Positions 47,376-58,020 of a DNA stretch of 64,000 bases are shown piece after piece. Source of the stretch: Erythroxylum novogranatense (taxonomy: Eukaryota; Streptophyta; Magnoliopsida; Malpighiales; Erythroxylaceae). A model generated the notes under the pieces. It made no database searches. It saw only the letters and a program-made list of their open reading frames with translations, and had not been told where the DNA came from. The position numbers and the translations under genes are program-made. The stretch lies in contig CM057224.1 of NCBI GenBank assembly GCA_029891385.1, positions 930,001 to 994,000 on the forward strand, read 5' to 3'. Position 1 is the first letter of the stretch. Every line of letters starts with the position of its first letter.

Positions 47376-48498
47376 TTTCATATTTGATAATTTTGGATAC
47401 TATTCCACATTTCAAGTCTTTGTAATTAGGAAGTGTAGACATATTTTAAATCAAAAAATACTTAAAATTTGTTCTCTTTCACGTTTCGTTAACTTGTTAA
47501 ACTTAATCAAAATCAATATTTCATATTAAAAGATCGGTTATATTAAAATTTTATGTAATCTAACTTTTTTGTCTGTTTATTTATTTATTTTATTTTTCAT
47601 CCTTTTAGTTTTAGTTTTATTTTCATTTTATTTTATTTATTTAGTTTTCTCTTCAAATCATTTTCAATAATTTCTTTTTATTTGTGAGTCTACAGGAAAT
47701 GATTTCTCTACTAATTATAGGTATTTAGCATTTACGTATTACTAAACTTCTTTAGACCTTGCATTTTAAGAGATTTTATTAAGATATTATTGTTGCCGTT
47801 GTTGTTTACCATATATTTGATGGATAACACAACTTTTCTTATCATTTTTCTTAATTTTTATTGATTTATAATTTTAAAATAAAGATTATTAAATTTTAAT
47901 AATTTTGATACTATATTATTTCAAAAACGACAGAATAATTATTCGATATAACTAAATAACTATAAGAATAAGTGATGAAAATTAAATTAAAAAGTTCAAA
48001 ACTTATATTTTATTAATACAAATGCTTTTAATTATTAATTACTTCATGATTAAAAGTCCAAGGAAACACGAAGAACAAGAAATCCGTGGCAAGTTATAAA
48101 TATATTAACTTACACTAGTCAACGAAATTTTCATTAATTGCCTTCTGAAATAATTTTATAGTTGAGGAATTATTTTCAAGAATTTACTAAGTGAGAAGAA
48201 AGAACAAAGAATCACAAAAATAACATAAAACCAGGCCGTTTGGGCTGTCTAGCTATTTTAATAATTTTTATTTGAATATTATTGAACATCTTGTGGTACA
48301 GATTACATTGAATATAGAAAACTTAAAATGGCCACAAGCCAATATGTTTCTTTTTTCTGATTGAGAAGTGGAATTAATGAAGAAGAAAAAACTTCCAACA
48401 AATTACACATTAATATAATTAATTGTTTATTTCTCTGTCACTACTTTTTCTTCTTCACCATATTAGAAGGGTATCAAGGGCCAACAATATATACTTAC
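47376..48498. other. Spacer and P6 3' flank
   Basis: The left part aligns with 7674-8280, the right part (48060-48480) with 5560-5968 downstream of P2. No gene seen. Confidence 0.55.
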
Positions 48499-48617
48499 TA
48501 CATGGTGGAAGATCTTGGAGTCTTTCTAGCTGTAAGGTCTTGTGATGTGGTATGCAAGATCGAGATGATCAAGAGAAAGCAGTAAAAGGGTAGTGAGGAA
48601 GTAGCTTTCTCGACCAT
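48499..48617 (-). pseudogene. P6: broken P2 paralogue, exon 1 only
   Basis: The frame starts MVEKATSSLPFYCFLLIISI and follows P2 exon 1 closely, including the signal peptide. One extra base in the AGAAAGACTCC part (119 against 118 bases) shifts the frame and it ends at a TAG beside the donor GTAAGT. Exon 2 is gone: intron start runs straight into TTGGCCC, the last codons of P2 exon 2. Confidence 0.82.
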
Positions 48618-49589
48618 TGTAGTAGCTAGAATTTGATTGATTCCTTAGAAACCATATTGGTACATGGTTTATAGAGTTTTAAGCAAAGTATTGAATAAGG
48701 TGAAGATTGAAAAGTCCAAGATATTTGGAACTTACCAATAGTTAGAGCTCTGTGATCACCGGTTAAGCCATGTAAGAAAGTCACAACGGGTGGGAGTCGG
48801 AAGATCGACAAGTACAAAAAATAAGAAGGCCGATTGGTTTCTTACTTTGGTGAACATAACCGTCACAAAAACCTGACTATGGTCTAAGTAAGAAAGAAGT
48901 CATTTTGAAAATAAAATTAAAATGATGTTAATCTTTAAATTTAAATTTAGCCTAAATTTTGGTCTATTTAAATTTAATTTATTAATTTTAAAATAAATTA
49001 AATTTAATTTGTCATAACTATGTAGAAGATTAATTATTTAAATTAAATATTTAAAATTACAAAATACAAGTTATAAATTAAATTTAATTTGTCATAATTA
49101 TAAAAGAAAGATTGCAATTATAACAATATTATAGTTGTAATTGTAATTCCAATTGCATGTTGAAACTATGGCTTATAGGAAGTGAAAAATATGGAAAATA
49201 TAGTAATTTTATTGGTGAATGGCTACAAATTGAGATTGAAAGGAGGATTATAACGGAGCAAGTTTTCCATAAGGATTGAAGATTGGAGATACACTCACTA
49301 AGGGCTAATGACATTTTTAAAAATTAGAAAATGTAAATTTTATAAGATAAAATACAAAATAAAAACAAATTTGGTTTTAAAAAGTAAGAAAAAGAGCTTA
49401 TTATATTGCACAATTAATATAATTTTTTATTTGATTATTGAGCATCATGTGGAACCATTCACTTTTCTTATTTGAAAAGCTAAGTTCGATGAAGTGGAAA
49501 AAGCACACATTTTAAGTGCTCATAAAGCTATTTATTTATCTATCTGTCGTAATTTTCTTTTTTAGTACGTTAACTAGAATAGTATCTAT
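48618..49589. other. P6 promoter relic and P7 3' flank
   Basis: 48660-48810 matches the P2 promoter with decay. 48950-49590 aligns with 39520-40267. No gene seen. Confidence 0.55.
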
Positions 49590-50783
49590 CTATGGAGCCG
49601 GCGGAGTAGGAGGACTATAGTCAGGGCCGGCCACCTCTGTACCCTGAGCCGTCGTTTGGACCGCCTTGTTACTTGTTAGGCGGATTCGTGTTGATGTCGT
49701 AATTGTCAGAGGGGTAAGTAGCAGTACCAGCTCGCCGCGAGTGACTTGCTTCGACTGATCTTTCCAGTACTGGGCCTATTCTCATAATACCATATTCTCA
49801 TATAAAATTTCTCTAAGAAAATTAATCATTCAAAAGATAAGTTATATATAATTTTTTAAAGTTCAGTATACAATGAATAAATTGTTGAGAGATTCCAACA
49901 ATGAAAGAAAATCCTACGTGGATTTAGTGAGGAGTATACAAATGAAAATAACCCATAAATTTAATGTTTTAAAGTTTTAGGTTGGAGTATGATGTTTTAG
50001 ACTTATAAGTATGTTCCCTCGCTAGGCTTATGTAAAGATCTCCCAAATAATTGAGCTTCCCAATGCTAACAAGTGGTATCAGAATTGATGGTTTGATAAG
50101 GGATAAATATAGAGATGGTAGTCCGATCCTGTAGTTGTCATTCTCACATAAAAAAGTAAGGAGACTCCTAATGAATCTATGTCAATAAAATAGAAGGGCT
50201 CTTGATGACGTCATACATTCAGCTTTTAAGAAAAAAGGCTTTTCTTCAAAAAAGAGTCCAAGCCCAATGTGAAATTTTACATTTAAAGACAAGATTCTTG
50301 AAATTTAAAATGTAAAAAAAAAATCTCACATTGAAAAGAGATAAAATTAGTAAATGACATATAAATAAAAAGGACCCAGAATCTAATGTTTTAAAATTTT
50401 AAGTTAGAATGTGATGTCAAGCCTATAATTATATTCTTTCGCTATATCAATAATATAGATCTCCTATAAAAGTGAATTTCAATGTCAACTTAAATTACAA
50501 TTGGAATCAATAGAGAATGAACGTAGCATCAATAATTATTTATCAAAAAAATGTAGCATCGATAGTAATAAGAAGTAGAGTTGAAAATATGGAAAATTAT
50601 AGTAAATATTATTAAAATTTGACAGAAATAATTTTATTTTTCAAAACCGTAAAAAATAAAGTTAAAATATAAAAGATGCCTAGTGAAAAAAATAACCTTA
50701 CCATGTGGAGCAAGTGATTGTGGGTATCTAGAGATAAGGATGAGGAAGATAAAGCAGCAAATGTATAAGGAAGTAGGCTTCAT
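49590..50783 (-). pseudogene. P7: family member with 7-bp frameshift
   Basis: Exon 1 is 50783-50702 and exon 2 is 49775-49590, intron 926 bases with a TRIM. The signal peptide is intact (MKPTSLYICCFIFLILIS). Exon 2 has SHSRRAGTAT, close to SRRAGSAT of P2. A tandem 7-mer CTTGTTA (49665-49671, 49672-49678) creates a TAA after NPPNK, so the product stops at 62 residues. Without one 7-mer the exon length (179) would fit the frame and the tail DYSPPTPPAP. It could still make a shortened peptide without the tail. Confidence 0.8.
49883..50490 (-). mobile_element. TRIM retrotransposon in the P7 intron
   Basis: LTRs 49883-50071 and about 50296-50490, primer site TGGTATCAGAAT at 50074. A perfect target duplication TAAAT flanks it (49878-49882 and 50491-50495). 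Same family and same intron site as in P5. Confidence 0.86.
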
Positions 50784-51324
50784 TATGAATGCAGTAGCAA
50801 AGTTTTTTTTTTTTTTTGGGGTAAAAATGCAGTAGCTAAGTTTAACTCATTCCTTGAAACCCTCTTCTGCAATTCATGATTTTATAGAGGTCTAAGAGTA
50901 TAAGATACGTTGCAAATCAGTCTTTGACAGATCATTCAGGGTAACATTTGACAAGGAGCGTGGGGAGTAAGTTCCTTAATTGTTCAGTCCACAAAACTCT
51001 TGGCTCTAATCCGAACGGGACTCGATCAATTCTGATGTTTTGCATTTAGGCCTTAGATGTCATCCGAACTTGATGTAAAATTTGACCAGACTCAAATTAC
51101 TGCTTAAACAACGTGCTTTTAGTGGTGGAACTCAATCCTTTTGCGCGAACTAAGCCAACCTTCTTACATTCGATTTATTCTTACGTTTGAATATTTCAGA
51201 ATTAACTTCGATGAAGTATAAAAAGCACACACTAATATGACAAATTTAATTAAGCGCCCATAAGGTTGTTGTATCTACCAATCATAGTTTTCTTTCTCAG
51301 GAGGTTAACTAGAAGAGTATCTAT
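50784..51324. other. P7 promoter and P8 3' flank
   Basis: TATA box CTATAAAATC at 50878-50887 (minus strand). An internal short duplication with a T-run is at 50795-50845. The promoter copy ends near 51200 and the shared 3' flank of P8 begins (TTCGATGAAGTA...). No other gene. Confidence 0.6.
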
Positions 51325-51758
51325 CTATGGAGCCGGATAAGGAGGACTATAGTCACGGTTGGCCAACTTTGGACCCTGAGCCGACATTTGGACAGTCTTG
51401 TTAGGCAGATTCACGTCGTTGTAGTAATTGTCACAGGGGTAACTACAACCGCCAGCTCGTGGCGACGGACTTCCGTCGACAGCTGGACTCAAATTACAAT
51501 TAGAGTCAACAGAGGAAGAAAGTGGCATCGATAATAATAAGAAGTAGAGTTGAAAAGATGGAAAATTATAGTTAATAATATTAAAATTTTATATAAATAA
51601 TTTTATTTTTCAAATCCGTAAAAAATATAGTTAAAATGTAAAAGATGCCTAGTGAAAAAAATAAACTTACCTCCTCGCGGAGCACGTGATTGTGGGGCTC
51701 TAGAGACAAGGATGATGATGATAAAGCAGCAAATGTATAGCGAGGAAGTAGGCTTCAT
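51325..51758 (-). CDS. P8: small secreted peptide precursor with DYSPP tail
   Basis: Exon 1 is 51758-51671; exon 2 is 51482-51325 if the acceptor GAGTCCAG is used (188-base intron, phase 1, exact frame). The product has 81 residues: signal peptide 1-20, a basic stretch (APQSRAPRG), SPSPRAGGCSYPCDNYY, then NKTVQMSAQGPKLANRDYSP and a PYPAP end. Two Cys in exon 2 are unique to this member. The usual acceptor (ATAG) has been deleted, so the splice site is inferred. Everything else matches P5 and P7. Confidence 0.68.
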
Positions 51759-51818
51759 TATGAATGTAGTAGCTAAGAATGGTCAACTCATTCCTTGAAA
51801 CCATCTTCTGCAATTCAT

Positions 51819-51828
51819 GATTTTATAG
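51819..51828 (-). promoter_or_regulatory. TATA box of P8
   Basis: CTATAAAATC on the minus strand, 61 bases upstream of the ATG. The flank continues to 52095, where the CACTA element interrupts it. Confidence 0.55.
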
Positions 51829-52095
51829 AGGTTTAAGAGTATAAGATACGTTGCAAATCAGTCTTTGGTAGATAATTCACGGCGACATTTGACAAGGAGT
51901 GTGGGGAGTAAGCTCCTTAATTGTTCAGTCCACAAAACTCTTGGTTCTAATCTGAACGGGACTCGATCAATTTTGATTTTTTTGCATCTAGGCCTTAGAT
52001 GTCGTCCAAACTTGATATAAATTTGATCAGACTCAAATTACTACTTAAATAACGTCCATTTAGTGGTGGAACTCAATCCTTTTTAGGCGAACTAA

Positions 52096-54219
52096 CATTA
52101 CAAGAAAATGAGGAATTACTGACGGAAGTTACCGACGAAAAGAGCAGAGTTCTCATCGGTAATGGTATTTACCGACGGAATAGGCCGACGGAGAGTTACG
52201 TCGGCGCAGACACGGTCGGTATATTTTACTAACGATATGAGGATAACCGTTGGCAATGTTTATCGACGATTTAATAAAACTGTCGGTGTAGTTGGTAGTA
52301 ATATATCGATAGAAACTGTCGGAATATATGTCAATTCTTGCCGACGGTTGCTGTAATCTGTCAGTAATTTGAGGCAACTCAAATGCCGACGGTAACAACA
52401 AACCGTCGGTAATTGTGAACCTTCTTCAAATGTAACCTTGATTGCTTAATCCAATGGTGGAAGTTGTATGCTCGCTGAGGTCATCTTTAAATCTCTATAA
52501 ATGTCTTGTTGAATGACAATTTTCTGAAAATCTCAACGTGAAATTTGATTTCAAAGTCAACGATTATAAATTATCCTTACATAAATTTTGGATTTTTCAA
52601 CCCATGGAATTTGTTTAAACAGAAAGTGAAATGATCATAAAAAGAAAAAAAAGATTTCCTAATTGATAATTAAAACATTAAATAGTACATAAATTAATAT
52701 CAAATTAATGACAACAATAATCCTATTGTTCTGGTGAGTGTGGCTAATGTGAGTCGCTATCCCTCGATCTCATTTGGTCCATGTCATTTTGGAGCTTACT
52801 TATTACTTCCATCAAAGTCTAAGCTGTCGACTCAAGTTGATTGATATGTTGCGTTGTCAGCTGTGAACTAGATGCTACTGTAGCGGACATAGAGGACTGG
52901 GATTAAAATGTGTTGGCACATGAACCTAGGCCAAAGATCCTTCCACGACTATCCTTACCACCCATTGCATCAAAAAATGCTTGGGTTTCATCAACAGCTT
53001 GTTCATCCTGCGACTGTTGCCCAATTGTTTGTTGTATTTGGTCCTATTAGGAGGCAATGCTTAATATCATAATTAGTAAATGATAATTATTAAGATTGAA
53101 TATAAAACTATGAAATTATCATACATTTAGTTCTCGACATCGACTGTTGACGAATATCACACCATCATGTTTCTTAGTGTAAGTAAACAAAAACAATTGA
53201 CGGGGTGTAGGCCTAACACCCATAGACTTTTCCTACATAACAATAAAATGTTATAATTAAGTTAAACTAGAATTTATAAAAATTTTGGCAGAGTCTCTTC
53301 TGTTTTTATGATATTACCCCCTGTTCAAGAAAGCAAAGTATTCAACACAGCCATAAATGCCACCAACAAATTACGCGACACAGTCATGATCATTAGGCAT
53401 ACTACATATATATGTTCATCACATCATTCACACATCAATTTACATTGAAATATAGCAAAGTAAAAATTGAGAATATAAATATAATATTTATATACTTACA
53501 AGTCTCTCTGCATGATCGCGGTGAGTAATTGATCCTCCCGTATGAATGAGAAGACTGTCTGCCCTTGACCTACTATGTCTGTTGGTGGAGTTACGACCCG
53601 ATATGATCATTGCCTCAGGTGATGTCCAATACTCCTGCCAACGACTCCATGTGGGCTCAGAAATAAAAAAGGGTCGTACACCAGCATTGCGTATCTGATT
53701 AATAAAGTCGCGATAACGTGTACGAGCTCGCGACTCCCATACACTATGTATTATCCCATTGATATCAAAACTCCAGTAAAAATGTTTCTGAAAATAAAAA
53801 AATGAATTTGATAACTTATAATCTATTTATATTTATGTTATTAATATGTACAAAAAATGAAAAAAGAAAATTAATTGCATATTGTACCTCAAACTTTTGA
53901 AAGTAAAATGCCTTTGTGGCCTAAGAGATCTTCTTCCATGCATAACCCTCAGGATCAATCCTCCCTTTAAATGTAGATGTCATATGTCTTGAACATAGTC
54001 CAGACGGAATGAACCTAATATAAGAACAAATAAGTTCATAAATTTGCAAATATTTAAACCTATAAGTTAATGATAAACATATATAGTGTTTCATGCGATT
54101 TCACTTACAATTTATCGGCTATTTTTACATACTTTCTTCCATTAGGAACCTTAGATCCAAGGTGTATTTCGTCTCCTTCATCATCCATAACTGTATTGGA
54201 TGATATATGAGTAATGTAT
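52096..54219 (-). mobile_element. CACTA (En/Spm) transposon, one end
   Basis: Starts CATTACAAGAAAATGAGG, a decayed form of the CACTACAAGAAAA terminus. The next 340 bases have many ACCGACGG/CCGTCGGT subterminal repeats. A transposase-like gene follows. The other terminus is not present because Athila-2 begins at 54220. The insertion point is visible: 51155-51165 reads GCGAACTAAGCC where this copy reads GCGAACTAA then CATTACAAG. Confidence 0.88.
52744..54195 (-). pseudogene. CACTA plant transposase-family protein, several exons, with stops
   Basis: Exon pieces on the minus strand read GDEIHLGSKVPNGRKYVKIA (about 54190-54120), RIDPEGYAWKKIS (about 53950), GIIHSVWESRARTRYRDFIN (about 53750), TPRQLFLFTYTKKHDG (about 53200) and GKDSRGRIFGLGSCANTF (about 52960-52915). 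The order and motifs are those of the En/Spm-associated plant transposase family (Transposase_24 type). The last part after a TAA is a Gln/Ser-rich likely coiled coil ending at 52744. Stops after KKIS and ANTF show decay. The catalytic transposase itself is not in the window. Confidence 0.82.
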
Positions 54220-55520
54220 TGATAAGTCAAATTCTGTAGATGCGTGAGAATGATTTAGATTCAATTTGACTTATTTTATTTGATTGGAATTGAAGTTTAT
54301 TCAGCAAATTCGCTCACATTTCAAGTTTATTACCTTGTAGGTACAAATGCTCGATTTTGGGAATTAAGGGCATAACTCACCTTGGAGATACTGGACCCAA
54401 GCCAATTGAGGACGAGAGTAAGGAGAATCTTGAGTTTTGCAACTTCCGAGAAGACTCCGAGAAGAAATTATAGCATTTGGAAGGTCAAACGCATGAAGAG
54501 CCAAAGACAAGGCCATGTCCGTTAAACGGACATGTGTGTCCATTTAACGGACACGTATGGCTAAAAGACACTCCCAGACCCGAGAGTGTCCGTTAAACGG
54601 ACACGCGGCGGCAGCAGACTTTTACTTGGAGAAATTAATTCTTCTGAAGGGGGGAGATATAAATAGAAAGGGTGGTTGACCTAAAGGGAAGAGGACGACA
54701 GTGAGAAGCACAGAAAAAGCGGAAGAAAGGAGGAATTAGGGGACTTTTCCAAGAGGATTGAGACTTCATTCTTTGAATTTTCTCTGCTACTTTCTCTCTC
54801 TCTCTTCTAATGTTGAGCTTCTCATTGTGTATAATGTTTGTTGCCATGTTTAGGAGCTAACCCTCACTTAGGGTGAGGGATGTAACTCTTTTGAAGGAAG
54901 GTTGATACAAAGTGGATGATTGAATGTTAATGAGAATTACTGGGCTTTGTTTATCTTCTTGCACTTCATTATGTTTTTATGCTTGATCTCCATAGATACA
55001 TTTTTTAGGAATCATTGGGTATACTGAAGAGTAACTCATGTTTCATGCTCTAGGAAGATGAACACCTTGAGTTTAGAGTTAGAGATAACCTGGGCTAGGG
55101 TGAGAGCTTGAAGTGGTTTGTGCTGAGTAGATTTTGTTAGAAGAATATTACATTGAGAAATGGGTATTTCTAACTAAATGCTCCTTTATACCTTGAGAAA
55201 GGTTATAGGTTTATTAGTGCCACTGCTTTCTTAGCCATCATTCAACCCATTCCATGCTGTGCAACTTATCCTTTCAATTGAGTGAATCCCTCTCCCTAGT
55301 TTTAATCATTAATTAAACCAATTTTCTGATTGTTTGTTCAGTTCTTGCAATTCAATTGATCAATCTACTTCCAATCATTTTTACAATTTTCTGTTGATAT
55401 AATGCAATTAGTTAGGTAAAATTGACGTGTAAATGAATTGGTCCTTGAGGGAGACGACTTTAGAATACTCAATGTGCGGGTATTAGGACGATTCTGTGCA
55501 CTTGCAGAAAGGCTCGATCA
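54220..55520 (+). repeat. Athila-2 5' LTR (1301 bp)
   Basis: TGATAAGTCAAATTC...GGCTCGATCA. It cuts the CACTA element at its left edge. It contains three to four palindromes of the TGTCCGTTAAACGGACA type at 54514-54606. Confidence 0.85.
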
Positions 55521-55526
55521 AGTTTT

Positions 55527-55544
55527 TGGCACCGTTGCCGGGGA
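55527..55544 (+). other. Athila-2 primer binding site
   Basis: TGGCACCGTTGCCGGGGA, 6 bases after the LTR, identical to the Athila-1 site. Confidence 0.88.
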
Positions 55545-55635
55545 CCTTTTTGTTTAAAGTCTCTTTTAGTCTAGCTATTTGTATTATTTGTCTGTTTATT
55601 GTTGGAATTTCTTCTCCTCTACTGAATTGTGAACC

Positions 55636-57284
55636 TTGCCTTTGTTGAGTTTCAGGAATTACATGCATTTGAGGCATTTGCGAAGAACGAACGACGAATC
55701 CTTGGTTGAATTCAATCCGAAAATTGAACGAACGTGCAGGAGGAACAACGCACAAAGGAGAAGAGAAATGGCTCACAACAACCAATTCCCAGAGTTGCAC
55801 GAAGAACCTGAATTAGGAGATGAACAATTTAATGGGGAAAACCTAGCTGAACCAGTGGTTGTCAATCCAACGGTTAGGAGGATTAGGGATTACCAAATGC
55901 CTTTCATTGCAGGGAATCCGTTGTGTATTAGGTTGACTGCGGCTGCACGGAACTATGAGTTGAAGCAAATCCACTTGTCTATGTTGCCACAATTTAATGG
56001 GATGCCTAGCGAAGATGCGTTGGCATTTATGAGGATTTTATCGACGGTCAAACACTTCCATTGTATGGGTGACGGAGGATGAATTGAGATTAAGGTGTTT
56101 CCCTTATTGCATGAAGGGTTTAGCTAGAAATTGGTTGTTGAGTTTGGAAGTGGACTCCCTTGATACTTGGGAGAAGGTAATGGAGACCTTTATGATGAAG
56201 TGGTACCCAGCTCATAAAACTTTGGAACTCCGGAAAATGATACATTGGTTTTCACAGAAAGACGGAGAAAAGTTTCATGAGGCTTGGGAACGATTCAATG
56301 ATCTCCTCAATCAATGCCCTCATCATGGATTTGATATCTATTCGTTGACTCAGTTTTTCTATTATGGATTGTCTGATCATAACCAAACTTTGGTGGACTT
56401 GAATGCTGGGGGTAATATAAGTGATCTGAGTTCTCAAGAGCTATGGAATATCTTCAAAAAGGTTGCCGAGAACTCACATTGTAAGGTAACCCGCAGCAAG
56501 GCAGTAACTTTGAATGAAGTAGGGTCCAAGTCGGATATGGCATATCAAGTCGCCGAAATCAATAAGAAGCTGAATGTGCTGATGAACGATAATAAGTCCA
56601 GTCGCGACCCATGTACTCTATGTGGGAGATTTAGGCATGCAGCAGCGGGATGTATGAACATTGAGACCGCTCTGACTGAAGAAGAAGTGAGCTATGTGAA
56701 CAACACTAGGCAGCGTCAAAGGTTAGATCCCTTTTCAAACACATACAATGAAGGTTGGAGATTCCATCCGAACTTCTCTTGGAAGAATCAAGGGGCATCA
56801 AAACCACTGAGGCCACAAATGGGGCCACCCGGGTTCCCACCACCACCCAAGCAACAGTTCTCTGGCCCATCGTCTTCTGCTCCACAACAATTTTCATCTC
56901 CATGGGAGAAAAAGGTAGACCGCCTGGAAGACATGTTCACTCAGCTTATGGGTAAAATGGATCAGAGTACTCGGGCGATTCATGACAATGAGTAGAATGG
57001 AGCAGAATATTCACTCAAATCAAGCTGCCATTAGAAATCTGGAAGTGCAAATAAATCAAGTGGCAAGAGAGGTCAGCGAAAGAGGAAAGGGTAAGCTGCC
57101 TAGTAACACTCAAGTAAATCCAAGACAAGATTGTATGGCAGTTGTTTTGAGAAGTGGTAAGACAGTAGAGGATGTAAGCCCAAAGAAAAAGAAGGCTTCG
57201 GAAAAAGAGGAAGAAAAGATAGAAGAAGGGGAGGAACTTAAGGAAGCACTTCCAAGGAATGAATCGCCATTGGGGTCGGACTGA
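55636..57284 (+). pseudogene. Athila-2 gag, two frame breaks
   Basis: The first frame (55636-56082) ends in LSMLPQFNGMPSEDALAFMR. A shift leads to 56069-56995 with LRCFPYCMKGLARNWLLSL (gag core) and CTLCGRFRHAAAGC (CX2CX4HX4C zinc knuckle). A Pro/Ser-rich part follows, then a charged Lys/Glu region in 56982-57284. Gag would form the particle and bind RNA. Confidence 0.9.
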
Positions 57285-57316
57285 CTTTTGTACCACCTAT
57301 CCCGTATCCCCAAAGA

Positions 57317-58020
57317 GTGAGGAAAAGGACTGACAAGTCTAAATTCCAGAAATTTCTAGACTTGTTCAAAAAGATTCATATCAATATTCCTCTTACGGAA
57401 GCACTAGCTGAGATGCCAGCGTACACAAAATTTTTGAAGGAAATGGTCTCGAACAAAAAGAAGCTGGAAAAATTCGCCACAGTAGCCTTAACCGAGGAGT
57501 GTAGTTCTATTCTACAGAATAAACTACCTCCCAAGTTAAAAGATCCAGGGAGTTTCACTATACCTTGCCATTTTGGAGAATTTAACATTTTCCAACATTT
57601 ATGTGACCTTGGTGCGAGCATTAATCTTATTCCTCTGTCCTTGTACAACAGGTTGGGAATTGGAGAACTTAAACCGACAACAATTTTGCTGCAACTTGCC
57701 GACAGATCAATTTGATACCCTATTGGGATAGTCGAGGACTTATTGGTAAAAGTCGGTAAGCTTATAATTCCTGCTGATTTTGTTGTGCTTGAGATGGAGT
57801 TTGACTTGTAGGTTCCAATAATTTTGGAAAGACCATTTTTAGCCACATGGGGAGCTTTAATCGATGTCACAGAAGGTAAGTTAACTATGCGGGTCGGTGA
57901 TGAGAAAGAGGAGTTCAATATTTTCAAGGTGCTGAAGGGATCCTCTTTTGATGAAGTGACTTACCGAATTGATGTCGTTGATTCCCTTGTGAATGAAACT
58001 GCTCCTCAATTACTGAGTGA
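57317..58020 (+). pseudogene. Athila-2 aspartic protease, two stops
   Basis: CDLGASINLIPLSLYNRLG (active site) near 57603, then LADRSI followed by a TGA (57714), and later a TAG (57809) just before VPIILERPFLATWGALID. Both stops are single-base changes of CGA or CAG. Confidence 0.88.

Noticed and set aside
8569..51758. Calling the peptide family HypSys, PSY, CLE, CEP or SCOOP
   Set aside because: Single features match (SPP, acidic-Tyr, C-terminal position) but none of the defining motifs of these families is present.
52153..52401. Open frames in the CACTA subterminal region
   Set aside because: They result from repeated ACCGACGG units; no domain or splice context.
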